Of a DNA stretch of 32,654 nt, positions 7,617-15,566 are shown in pieces (positions within the stretch are counted from its first letter, which is position 1; each line of letters starts with the position of its first letter). A program made the position numbers and the translations under genes. Origin of the DNA: Caldilineaceae bacterium (GTDB lineage Bacteria; Chloroflexota; Anaerolineae; Caldilineales; Caldilineaceae). The notes beneath the pieces are model-generated. The model saw nothing but the letters and a program-made list of their open reading frames with translations. It was not told the DNA's origin and made no database searches. The stretch covers positions 1-32,654 of the forward strand of contig JAPOVP010000101.1 of the NCBI GenBank assembly GCA_026708085.1, read 5' to 3'.

Positions 7617-8669
7617 ATGTCGCAGCGATATCGAGTTGGCGTGGTCGGTCTGTCAGGAATCGCAGCCAACCGTCCGGCTCCCGAACCGAACAACATATTG
7701 AAGACCCCCAGCCCCTCTTCCCACCTCGGCGCCTACCACCTCAACCCCCAGACCGACGTTGTCGCTGTCTGCGACCTCAAGACGGAGCTGTTTGAGAAAG
7801 TGGCCGACACCTGGGGCCAGGAGTTCGGTGAGTTGGAAACCTACACCGACTACCGCGCCATGATCGAACGCGAAAACCTCGATATCGTCAGCGTCGTCAC
7901 CTCCGACCACCGCCACACCGACATCGTCGTCGAAGCCGCAAACGCCGGCGCCAAGGGAATCATCTGCGAAAAGCCGTTCGCCACAACCGTTGACGAATGT
8001 AACCGCATGATCGAAGCCTGCGAAGCCAGCGGTACCCTCCTCTCCATCGACCACACCAACCGCTGGGGCCCCCACTATGATGTCGCCAGAGAAGCCATCC
8101 GCAGCGGCTCCATTGGCGAAGTGCAGCGCATAGTCGCCACCCTCGGCGGACCACGCGCAATGATGTTCCGCAACGGAACCCACCTGGTCGACGGCGTCTG
8201 CTTCTTCGCCGATTCCGAGCCGCAATGGGTCTTCGCCGAACTGGAACCCGGCTACGATCACTACGACAGATATCTGGGGGACGGCGGCAGAGATCCCGTA
8301 ACCGACCCCGCCGTCTCCGGCTACGTCCACTTCCGCAACGGCGTGCGCGCCTTCGTCAACGCCAACAAGTCGCAGTTTGCAGCCAGCTTTACCTTCCAGG
8401 TTTACGGCGAAACTGCCATGCTCGACGTCCACAACAGCCGCGTCATCCGCCGCGACAGAAACAATAGCGAGTTCCTTCCGTTTGAAGCCCACCTGTATAC
8501 CAGGATCCCGGCCTGCGTCGCCGACCTCATCGACGCAATCGAGAACGGCAGCGACCTGCTCAGCCCGGCCAGAGAAGCCAAGAAAACGGTGGAGATACTG
8601 GTCGGCTTCCTCCAATCCCACGCCCGCGGCAACGTGCGCGTCGACCTGCCGCTGCCACCGGGGCACTGA
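7617..8669 (+). CDS. Gfo/Idh/MocA family oxidoreductase
   Basis: This 350-residue NAD(P)-dependent dehydrogenase-like protein has a Rossmann start 'RVGVVGLSGIAANRP' at residues 5-20. The catalytic-region EKP is at residues 118-120 ('IICEKPFATT'), and 'GTHLVDGVCFF' at 188-198 holds the His/Asp pair that usually flanks the substrate. The insertion after the glycine loop is slightly longer than usual. AGGAGG (7602-7607) overlaps the stop codon of the preceding Ldh2 gene, 9 nt before ATG 7617, so the genes are co-transcribed and tightly spaced. The enzyme probably acts on a cyclic polyol, sugar or sugar acid; the exact substrate is unknown. Confidence 0.9.
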   Translation: MSQRYRVGVVGLSGIAANRPAPEPNNILKTPSPSSHLGAYHLNPQTDVVAVCDLKTELFEKVADTWGQEFGELETYTDYRAMIERENLDIVSVVTSDHRHTDIVVEAANAGAKGIICEKPFATTVDECNRMIEACEASGTLLSIDHTNRWGPHYDVAREAIRSGSIGEVQRIVATLGGPRAMMFRNGTHLVDGVCFFADSEPQWVFAELEPGYDHYDRYLGDGGRDPVTDPAVSGYVHFRNGVRAFVNANKSQFAASFTFQVYGETAMLDVHNSRVIRRDRNNSEFLPFEAHLYTRIPACVADLIDAIENGSDLLSPAREAKKTVEILVGFLQSHARGNVRVDLPLPPGH

Positions 8670-8674
8670 GGTCA

Positions 8675-10378
8675 ATGCGAGCGGTCCCGGACGACAAGAA
8701 GTTCGTCATCGCCGACCAGAATAGCTACCCGGCCGACCTGGTCTGCCCCAACCCCCGCGGCTGGTACCACTCCGTCGCCAACGTCGTCGCCGCGCCCACA
8801 GGTCTGGTCGCCGTCTACCGCCTCTCCGACTCGCACTCCGCAGTCAGTACCCACATCATGGTCGCCTACTCCACCGACGGCGGCCGCACCTGGCGCGGTC
8901 ACCGTTCCATCTCCCACCGCAACGTCTGGGAACACAACAGCGTCTGGGTCGCCCCCCAGCTCAGCCGTCTGCGCGACGGTCGCCTCGTAATCATCTGCGA
9001 CCTCGGCCACCGCACCTCAGGCGACGACTGGCCCCGCCTCGCCCTCTGGCAGCAGCCACCGCGCGGCATGTCCAACCACCTCTTCTGGAGCGAAGACGAC
9101 GGCCGCACCTGGAGCCAGCCCGTCCAGTGCGACGACGTCGGCGGCGAACCCGGCTACATCGTCGACCTTTCCGACGGAACCCTCGTCTACACACGCACCG
9201 AGCCCGTCGACACCGACGTTTTCGAAATCCCGCCTCCTCCCGGTTACAATCGTTACCACCGCAACACCGCCGTCTTCTCCGACGATCGCGGCAAGACCTG
9301 GAACCGGACCGCAACCATCTCTGACGACCCCTACCATAGCGACTCGGAAGTAGGCATCGTCGAACTCGATCCCGGCCACCTGCTGGCAATCACCCGTGTC
9401 GGCTTCGCCAACGGTGCCTTCGGCCAGCCCAGCCGCCTGATTCACAGCTTCGACAACGGCAGAACTTGGAACGAGCCCCAACTCGCGCCCTTCTACGGTC
9501 AGCGCACCGCCGTGCACAAACTGCACTCCGGCAAGCTGCTCGTCACCTACCGCAACCGCTGGGGCGCCTTCGCCAGCTACGCCTTCCTCTGGGACCCCGC
9601 CGAGAAACTGGCATTCGAACCTGCATCCTTCATCTGGGAAGAGTCCCGCTGCCGGCTTGAAAAGGGCTGCCTCACCTTGACGACAGACCGCGAGCCAGAG
9701 AACCAGGTATTCTTCTCACTCTACCCAGCGCTCAACAGCCGCGCCCGCGTGGAACTGGAGGCCGAGCTCCGTCTTGCCGATCAGACCAGCGAGGGCTGCG
9801 ATCTCTTCGCCGGCTGTCGCGTTCGCATCACACCCCGTGAACTCAGCCTGACCGAGAGCAGCCAGGATGAAGCCGCCTTCCACAGCACGACAGGCTCGCC
9901 GCAAGTAAGCGGGGAGCCACGCCATCAGCCGACCCACCGCATCCCGCTGGATACCACAGAATGGCACACCTATAGAATCGTGCGCTCGGAAGGCGAGATC
10001 GCCGTCTACGTCGATGGACGCCTCTGCCTGAAAGAGCCTTCTGGCCTACTTGGCGCCCGTCTCGTCCGCTTCGGCAGCAATCTGCGCGGCATCTCCCACT
10101 GGCGGTCCGTCAGCGCCTCGGTCGACAACCCGCAAGGCCACAACATCAACTGGGCCTGGCGCGCCGACTCGGGCACCTACCCCGATCAGTTCAGACGCGA
10201 CGGCCTGATCCGTCTCGACGCCACCGCCGACTCCGGCTACAGCAACTGGGATCAGCTCGAAGACGGCACGATCGTAATCGCAGACTACGCAAACGATGAC
10301 TTCAGAGACGCCAACTGGACATCGAGCCCACAACCTCTGATCAAGGCCTATATCGTCAGCGAAGAGGAGTTGACATGA
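8675..10378 (+). CDS. Sialidase-like Asp-box (BNR) protein with C-terminal LamG-like domain
   Basis: This is a 567-residue protein. Residues 1-320 form a six-bladed propeller of the sialidase/neuraminidase superfamily. Four Asp boxes (S-x-D-x-G-x-x-W) are present: STDGGRTW at 66-73, SEDDGRTW at 139-146, SDDRGKTW at 202-209 and SFDNGRTW at 258-265. Residues from about 325 to 500 ('ARVELEAELRLAD...WHTYRIVRSEGEIAVYVDGRL') look like a concanavalin/LamG-type jelly roll. There is no signal peptide or membrane helix, so it should be cytoplasmic unless exported by an unusual route. The start at 8675 lies 5 nt after the previous stop, and its own stop overlaps the next gene (ATGA). Many propellers of this kind are not true sialidases, so the glycan cleaved is uncertain. 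Confidence 0.82.
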   Translation: MRAVPDDKKFVIADQNSYPADLVCPNPRGWYHSVANVVAAPTGLVAVYRLSDSHSAVSTHIMVAYSTDGGRTWRGHRSISHRNVWEHNSVWVAPQLSRLRDGRLVIICDLGHRTSGDDWPRLALWQQPPRGMSNHLFWSEDDGRTWSQPVQCDDVGGEPGYIVDLSDGTLVYTRTEPVDTDVFEIPPPPGYNRYHRNTAVFSDDRGKTWNRTATISDDPYHSDSEVGIVELDPGHLLAITRVGFANGAFGQPSRLIHSFDNGRTWNEPQLAPFYGQRTAVHKLHSGKLLVTYRNRWGAFASYAFLWDPAEKLAFEPASFIWEESRCRLEKGCLTLTTDREPENQVFFSLYPALNSRARVELEAELRLADQTSEGCDLFAGCRVRITPRELSLTESSQDEAAFHSTTGSPQVSGEPRHQPTHRIPLDTTEWHTYRIVRSEGEIAVYVDGRLCLKEPSGLLGARLVRFGSNLRGISHWRSVSASVDNPQGHNINWAWRADSGTYPDQFRRDGLIRLDATADSGYSNWDQLEDGTIVIADYANDDFRDANWTSSPQPLIKAYIVSEEELT

Positions 10379-11454
10379 CAACATACCGAGCCGGTGTCAT
10401 CGGCCACACAGGCCGCGGCAACTACGGCCACAGCCTCGACACCGTCTACCTGGGCATGGAAGAAATCGACCTGATCGCCGTCGCCGATGCCGACCCCGAA
10501 GGTCTGGCCGCCGCCGGCGAGCGCCTCAGCGTGGACCCCGCAAACTGCTATCAGGACTACCGCCAAATGCTGGCACAAGAGCAGCTCGACATCGTCAGCG
10601 TCGCCCCCCGCTGGATGGACCAGAAACATGACCTGGTCATCGCCGCCGCCGAGTCCTGCGTGCGCGGAATATTCTGCGAAAAGCCCTTCGCGCCAACCTT
10701 GGCGGAGGCCGACGCCATGATAGCAGCCTGCGATCGCGCCGGCACGAAGATAGCCGTCTCGCACCAGGGCCGCGTCGGCCAGATTGCCCACAAAACCAGG
10801 GAATTGCTGGCCGGTGGCGCTGTAGGCGAAGTCAAAGAGGTCATCAGCGGCGGCAAACAGGACCACCGCGGCGGCGGCCAGGACCTGATGGTTCTCGGCA
10901 CGCACTCCCTCGACATGCTCTGCTTCCTCTTCGGCCATCCCCGCTGGGTACAGGCCTACGTCCTCCAGGACGGCAGAGACGCCGGACCCGACGACGCCCG
11001 CCCGGGCGACGAAGAGATTGGCCCCATCCTCGGCAACCACCTCGAAGCCACATACGCCTTCGACAACGGCATCATGGCAACCTTCCACTCGCACCGCCGC
11101 CAGGTGCGCCCGGGCCCACGCCCTGGCGGTCTCGAAATCCGCGGGACCGAGGGTATCCTCATGCAACGTGACGGCTACCTCCTCCACTGCCCCCATCCCA
11201 ACTGGAACCCGGCCATGGCCGAACCGGCCTGGAAAGTCGTCCTGGAACCCAGCAACCCCGGCTTCGATACCCTCAACGCCTACATGGTCCGCGACCTCAT
11301 CGCCGCCTTCGAAGAAGGACGCGAGCCGATCTCCAGCGGACGCGACGCCCGCTGGGCACTGGAGATGATCCTCGGTGTCTACACCGCCCACCGCCACGGC
11401 CGCACACCCTTGCCGCTGGCCGATCGCGAACATCCGCTACGCGACTGGGTCTGA
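10375..11454 (+). CDS. Gfo/Idh/MocA family oxidoreductase
   Basis: This 359-residue protein is the third oxidoreductase of the family in this operon. The N-terminus 'YRAGVIGHTGRGNYGHSLD' supplies the nucleotide-binding turn. EKP lies at residues 102-104 ('GIFCEKPFAPTLAEAD'), and 'GTHSLDMLCF' at 175-184 carries the conserved His177 and Asp180. The C-terminal domain shows 'ATYAFDNGIMATFHSHR' and 'GLEIRGTEGIL'. AGAGGAG (10363-10369) precedes the ATG, which overlaps the stop of the sialidase-like gene by 4 nt, so the two are translationally coupled. That coupling suggests this enzyme handles a product of the propeller enzyme. Some bacterial glycosidases use this oxidoreductase fold themselves (GH109), so a glycosidase role is possible. 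Confidence 0.9.
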   Translation: MTTYRAGVIGHTGRGNYGHSLDTVYLGMEEIDLIAVADADPEGLAAAGERLSVDPANCYQDYRQMLAQEQLDIVSVAPRWMDQKHDLVIAAAESCVRGIFCEKPFAPTLAEADAMIAACDRAGTKIAVSHQGRVGQIAHKTRELLAGGAVGEVKEVISGGKQDHRGGGQDLMVLGTHSLDMLCFLFGHPRWVQAYVLQDGRDAGPDDARPGDEEIGPILGNHLEATYAFDNGIMATFHSHRRQVRPGPRPGGLEIRGTEGILMQRDGYLLHCPHPNWNPAMAEPAWKVVLEPSNPGFDTLNAYMVRDLIAAFEEGREPISSGRDARWALEMILGVYTAHRHGRTPLPLADREHPLRDWV

Positions 11455-11554
11455 ATCGGGCGATCTTCATATCCCAAGAACTAACTTTCGTGTAGCCTCG
11501 CAAAGATTCACTGAAACGAAGTCCCACAATGCCCAACACAACGGAAAACGCACC

Positions 11555-12427
11555 ATGAAACGCATCAACCAGATTATCGAACTTCGCGAAGCCGGCCAGC
11601 CAGTCTACTGGGACGGTGGCCGCACCCTCACCTACGAAGGCGGCGTCAAGTCAGCACAGACCCAAGCCGACTGGCTCGTCATCGGCATCGAGCACCAGCC
11701 CTTCGACGTCGCCGGCCTCAACGCCTTCATGCGCGGCCTCGTCGACGGCGGGCCCACCCGCACCGGCCACCGCACGCCCCCTGTCCTCGTCACCCTCCCC
11801 TTCGACGGCGTCGACGAATACGTCGTCCGCAACAACGCTTGGATGATCAAGCAGGTCCTCGCCACCGGCATTCACGGCATCCTGCTCTGCCACGTCGAAA
11901 CACCCGGCGCTGTCAAAGAATTCGTCGAATGGGTGCGCTTCCCCTTCCACACCCACGGCGTCGGCGAAGGCCTTGACATGGGCCGCCGCGGCTCCGGCGG
12001 ACAGGACAACGCCGCCCACGTCTGGGGCGTCTCCACCCAGGAATACCTGCGCAAGGCCGACGTCTGGCCGCTCAACCCCGACGGCGAACTGGTCCTCGGC
12101 ATCAAGATCGAAAACATCCGCGCCCTCGCCAACGCCGAAGCCAGCACCGCAGTCCCGGGCATCGCCTTCGCCGAATGGGGCCCATCCGACATGCGCATGA
12201 CCTTCGGCTACGACACCGTCCGCACGCCCGAAAACACCGAAGAGGGCGACCTCAAAGCCGCCCGCGACCGCGTCTTCGCCGCCTGCAAAGCGGCCAATAT
12301 CGGCTTCCTCGACGGCGTCGACGCCAGCAATGTCGCCGCCAGGATCGACGAAGGCATCACCTTCCCCGCCGGCGACGAAGCCGCCGCAATCGCGGGACGC
12401 CGCCATACCGGCCGCACTTTCGACTGA
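11555..12427 (+). CDS. HpcH/HpaI aldolase/citrate lyase family protein
   Basis: This 290-residue metal-dependent class II aldolase-like protein has a TIM-barrel fold. The family template is visible as 'ADWLVIGIEHQPFD' near residues 38-51 and 'VLVTLPFDGVDEYVVRNNAWMIKQVLATGIHGILLCHVET' over about 75-118. Further on, 'IKIENIRALANAE' carries the metal-binding Glu and 'AEWGPSDMRMTFGY' the metal-binding Asp. Members cleave or condense 2-keto-3-deoxy sugar acids and hydroxy-ketoacids to pyruvate plus an aldehyde, which fits the oxidoreductases upstream. The start at 11555 gives the family N-terminus 'MKRINQIIELREAGQP'; the upstream extension of the frame has no family look. The ribosome binding site is weak. 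It closes the catabolic operon and is followed by a 340-bp gap. Confidence 0.85.
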   Translation: MKRINQIIELREAGQPVYWDGGRTLTYEGGVKSAQTQADWLVIGIEHQPFDVAGLNAFMRGLVDGGPTRTGHRTPPVLVTLPFDGVDEYVVRNNAWMIKQVLATGIHGILLCHVETPGAVKEFVEWVRFPFHTHGVGEGLDMGRRGSGGQDNAAHVWGVSTQEYLRKADVWPLNPDGELVLGIKIENIRALANAEASTAVPGIAFAEWGPSDMRMTFGYDTVRTPENTEEGDLKAARDRVFAACKAANIGFLDGVDASNVAARIDEGITFPAGDEAAAIAGRRHTGRTFD

Positions 12428-12456
12428 CGAAGCACAGCCTCAGGAGAACAGAAGAC

Positions 12457-12735
12457 TTAGCTCACGTCAGCAGTTACGAGACTGGCGCCTAGCCGATATT
12501 CTTTCTTAAGCCTCCTCACATCCGACACGTTCTGTGCCGGCTTGGGATAAGCGGGGCATCTCTTGCACGCAACAATCCCCCAATTCTTCTCTTCCTCCGG
12601 ACCGCCTCTTGCCCAATACCCGTCCACCCCAGGCTGATTTCGCGTGCTTGACAGGTCAACATCGCAAGTGATATACCATATTGTGCAACTTGCCCCGCAG
12701 TGTATGCCTTGCAGCCGAACGCGTTTCAGTATCAA
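12457..12735 (-). CDS. Possible small minus-strand ORF with CxxC motif
   Basis: This is an open frame of 92 codons opposite the intergenic gap. The C-terminal two thirds ('GYWARGGPEEEKNWGIVACKRCPAYPKP' region, then 'SDVRRLKKEYRLGA') has the composition of a real protein, with a CKRC pair that could hold metal. The N-terminal part overlaps the + strand promoter and looks poor, and no convincing ribosome binding site is visible. It may be the 3' remnant of a lost gene or simply chance. I do not recognise a family. Confidence 0.2.
   Translation of the reverse strand: MILKRVRLQGIHCGASCTIWYITCDVDLSSTRNQPGVDGYWARGGPEEEKNWGIVACKRCPAYPKPAQNVSDVRRLKKEYRLGASLVTADVS
12648..12677 (+). promoter_or_regulatory. 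Likely sigma70 promoter of the second importer
   Basis: TTGACA at 12648-12653 is a perfect -35 box. After 18 bases comes TATACC (12672-12677), four of six matches to the -10 consensus. The predicted start of transcription lies about 85 nt before the lipoprotein ATG. No gene intervenes. Confidence 0.45.
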
Positions 12736-12767
12736 CTTTCAGAGGTCTAGTAATAAGGAGGAAGAGA

Positions 12768-14492
12768 ATGTCTTCGCTCAGAAACGTCGCATTTATTCTC
12801 GCCTTGGCCCTCATTCTGGCTGCCTGTGCCCCGGCACCGGCTGCCCCGGCCGCCGACCAACCGGCCGATACAATGGCTGAGGCGCCCGCAGAGTCCACCA
12901 CCGGCGACGACATCTGCCCAGCCCGCGGCGGCACCCTCACTCTTGACTTTAGTTCAAGGGCCTTAGTGGTTCCGATTTGGGGCTGGGGCTACGAGCAGCA
13001 GAAGCTCGTCTTCGGCAAGCTGGTCCGCACCGGCACCGATAACGTACCCCATCCCGACCTGGCCGAAAGCTGGGAAATCAGCGACGACGCCACCGAGTTC
13101 ACCTTCCACCTGCGTCAGGGCGTCAAGTGGCATGACGGTGAGGACTTCACCGCCGATGACGTGGCCTTCACCTGGACGTGGCACAATGACCTTGACAGCC
13201 CCTGGGTCAACCCTGCCCAGCCCGGCAACTGGATTGCCCTTAAGGGTTCCCTTGACTACCTTGATGGCAAGACCGATTCGATCGAGGGCATCGAAGTCAT
13301 CGACGATCACACCATTCGCCTCACCCTCGCAGAGCCGGACGTGAGCTACTTCTCCCGCTTCATCGGCAGCATCAACATCCTGCCCGAGCACATCTACAGC
13401 CAGTGGCGCGTGCCCGACCTCAAGGACGCCGGCAATCCATTATGGTTCACAGCCGAGACCCAAATTGGCACCGGCCCGTTCAAATTTGTGGACGGAAAGA
13501 AAGATGAGTACTTCCGACTGGCGCGCAACGATGACTACTGGGAAGGCGCGCCCTGCCTCGATGGTATCCTGTTCCAGAACATGGGCCCGCCCGACACGCA
13601 GTTCATCGCCCTCCAAAAGGGTGAGTTGGATCTCATGAAGGTCGAAGGCAACTTCTATCAGCAGGCCCAGGAACTGCCTGGCATTGACGTACAGACCCAG
13701 CGTCTGAACTACATCAGCGTCTTTGTCGGCAACCTCAGCCAGCCCGCCTTCTGGGACAAGCGCGTGCGCATGGCTATCAGCCACGCCATCAACCGCCAGG
13801 AGATCGGCGATGCCGTTTACTTCGGCCTGCGCGAACCGTGGCACACCTTCTCCTTCGTCGACGGTTGGACCAACGATGACGTGCCCACCTATTCCTACGA
13901 CCCCGAGAAAGCCATGGCCCTGCTGGCCGAAGCTGCCGCAGACGGCGTCTGGGATCCCGAAAAAGAGCACGAGCTGATCTACTATCACAGCGGCACCGAG
14001 GCCAAAAACTTCATGTTGCTGATGCAGAAATACCTCGGCGAGGTGGGGATCAACATCAAAGTCATCCATGTTCCCAACGAGGCCTGGAACGACAGAGTGG
14101 CCCAAAACCTGCACTCCTTTTCCCATGCCGGCTGGGGCAATCCCGTCGACCTGCACGGCTACTATCGTACCTACCGCTGTGACAACCCCCCGGCCCAGAG
14201 AGACGTAGTCTGGCCGACCGACGGCTCTCTCGACGCCGTATGTGCTCAGATTGATGACCTGTTTATCCAGGCCAAAGAGACCGGCGGTACTGACGCCCGC
14301 AAGGCCCTTTACAACGAGATCCAGCAGATCATCGCCGAAAACGTGATCGGATACATCCCGCTCCACCGCTACCACATGGGTTATGCGATCAGCAAGAATG
14401 TCGGCGGAATGGATGAATACGCCCTTGGTGGCATGCACGACTACCAGTGGTCGAAGCTCAACGCCCATCTCTGGTACAAGATGGAAGAGTAG
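12768..14492 (+). CDS. ABC transporter family 5 substrate-binding lipoprotein
   Basis: This 574-residue DppA/OppA-type (SBP_bac_5) binding protein belongs to the second importer. It has a hydrophobic signal at residues 7-18, the lipobox LAAC with Cys20, then an Ala/Pro-rich linker. Family features include 'GGTLTL' at the start of the mature fold, 'LAESWEISDDATEFTFHLR' followed by 'GVKWHDGEDFTADDVAFTW' near residues 90-130, and 'RVRMAISHAINRQEI' near 330. AAGGAGGAA (12755-12763) lies just upstream of ATG 12768, a strong ribosome binding site. Sequence identity with the first lipoprotein (846-2591) is low by eye, so the two importers probably take different ligands and are not a recent duplication. 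A sugar-type or peptide ligand is possible. Confidence 0.9.
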   Translation: MSSLRNVAFILALALILAACAPAPAAPAADQPADTMAEAPAESTTGDDICPARGGTLTLDFSSRALVVPIWGWGYEQQKLVFGKLVRTGTDNVPHPDLAESWEISDDATEFTFHLRQGVKWHDGEDFTADDVAFTWTWHNDLDSPWVNPAQPGNWIALKGSLDYLDGKTDSIEGIEVIDDHTIRLTLAEPDVSYFSRFIGSINILPEHIYSQWRVPDLKDAGNPLWFTAETQIGTGPFKFVDGKKDEYFRLARNDDYWEGAPCLDGILFQNMGPPDTQFIALQKGELDLMKVEGNFYQQAQELPGIDVQTQRLNYISVFVGNLSQPAFWDKRVRMAISHAINRQEIGDAVYFGLREPWHTFSFVDGWTNDDVPTYSYDPEKAMALLAEAAADGVWDPEKEHELIYYHSGTEAKNFMLLMQKYLGEVGINIKVIHVPNEAWNDRVAQNLHSFSHAGWGNPVDLHGYYRTYRCDNPPAQRDVVWPTDGSLDAVCAQIDDLFIQAKETGGTDARKALYNEIQQIIAENVIGYIPLHRYHMGYAISKNVGGMDEYALGGMHDYQWSKLNAHLWYKMEE

Positions 14493-14509
14493 ATCTCTTG
14501 CACCGTCGT

Positions 14510-14542
14510 CCCACTCTGCTTGTCACCTTCAAGCAGAGTGGG
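14510..14542 (+). promoter_or_regulatory. Perfect 13-bp stem-loop between lipoprotein and permease genes
   Basis: CCCACTCTGCTTG at 14510-14522 is the exact reverse complement of 14530-14542, with a 7-nt loop. It starts 17 nt after the lipoprotein stop and ends 42 nt before the permease start. The bases after it (ATGCACC) are not a U-run, so it is not a standard terminator. It is better explained as a 3' stabiliser of the lipoprotein message or a partial terminator. Confidence 0.7.
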
Positions 14543-14584
14543 ATGCACCTTGGCGCTCGCCTTAGGTCCTCCTGAAATCCAGCC

Positions 14585-15556
14585 ATGACCCGATACATCA
14601 TTCGCCGCCTCCTGATCGCCGTCCCTGTCTTGTGGGGCATCATCACCCTCACATTCATAATCAGCGAAATCATGCCCGGCGACTATGTCGACGCCCTCGT
14701 CCCCCCTGGTCTCAGACTGGAGTTGGGCGTAGATGAGGCGCAGCTCCAGCGACTGCGCGAGTCATATGGGCTGGACAAACCGGTCGTCATACGCTACTTG
14801 ATCTGGTTGCGTGAACTATTACTGCACGGCAATCTCGGCTATTCATTTGTCACCGGACAGCCGGCGCTGCAGGAGATGGCCCAGGTGTTGCCTGCAACTT
14901 TGCAACTCTCCGTCGTAACGATTCTCTTTTCCCTCGTTGTCGGTACCTCTCTGGGTATCGTCTCAGCCATAAAGCAGTATTCCGTTCTCGACCATCTTCT
15001 CACCTTGCAGGCCTTCGTCTGGATATCTACGCCCGGTTTTGTATTCGCCATCATCGCCCTCTACCTGTTCTCACTAAAGTTACCCCTCTTCCCGACAGGC
15101 GGCAGGGCGCCGCTCGACGGTCCCGACAACTTTCTCGTCCGTCTCCACTATCTGGCGCTGCCCGCGCTTGTTCTCGGCTTCGAGGGGCTGGCCGGCCATA
15201 TGCGCTATGCGCGCGCCAGCCTGCTGGAGGCTCTCGGCGCCGACTACGTCCGCACCGCCCGTGCAAAAGGTCTGCCTGAACGCTCCGTCTATCTGGGCCA
15301 CGCCTTTCGCAACTCGCTGCTGCCGGTCATCACCATCGTCGGCCTCTCCCTTCCCGGCATTATCGGCGGCTCATTCATAATCGAGACAATCTTCGTCTGG
15401 CCCGGCATGGGCAAGCTGGGCATGGAGTCGGTCTTCATGCGCAACCAGCCTATGATCATGGCCATGAACCTGATCGGTTCTTCGATGGTACTGTTCGCCA
15501 ATCTCCTGGCCGACATCACCTATGCCTGGGCCGATCCCAGGATCCGCTACGAGTAA
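14585..15556 (+). CDS. ABC transporter permease, DppB/OppB type
   Basis: This 323-residue inner-membrane permease belongs to the second importer. The N-terminus 'MTRYIIRRLLIAVPVLWGIITLTFII' is the classic first helix of DppB proteins, followed by 'MPGDYVDAL' and the family pair 'LRESYGLDKPVVIRYLIWL....GNLGYSF'. The EAA loop 'YVRTARAKGLPERSVYLGHAFRNSLLPVI' lies near residues 220-248, and the protein ends 'YAWADPRIRYE'. No ribosome binding site is evident before ATG 14585, and the stem-loop sits just upstream. Both point to lower expression than the binding protein. The 10-nt spacing to the next permease indicates one transcript. Confidence 0.9.
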   Translation: MTRYIIRRLLIAVPVLWGIITLTFIISEIMPGDYVDALVPPGLRLELGVDEAQLQRLRESYGLDKPVVIRYLIWLRELLLHGNLGYSFVTGQPALQEMAQVLPATLQLSVVTILFSLVVGTSLGIVSAIKQYSVLDHLLTLQAFVWISTPGFVFAIIALYLFSLKLPLFPTGGRAPLDGPDNFLVRLHYLALPALVLGFEGLAGHMRYARASLLEALGADYVRTARAKGLPERSVYLGHAFRNSLLPVITIVGLSLPGIIGGSFIIETIFVWPGMGKLGMESVFMRNQPMIMAMNLIGSSMVLFANLLADITYAWADPRIRYE

Positions 15557-15566
15557 GGTGCGTAGC

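Larger units (their letters stand above)
12428..12767. other. Intergenic region before the second ABC importer
   Basis: The gap holds a likely promoter (12648-12677) for the lipoprotein gene at 12768. On the minus strand, 12457-12735 is open for 92 codons, and part of it looks protein-like (see the separate entry). An AGGAG at 12443-12447 has no start codon after it. Confidence 0.5.
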
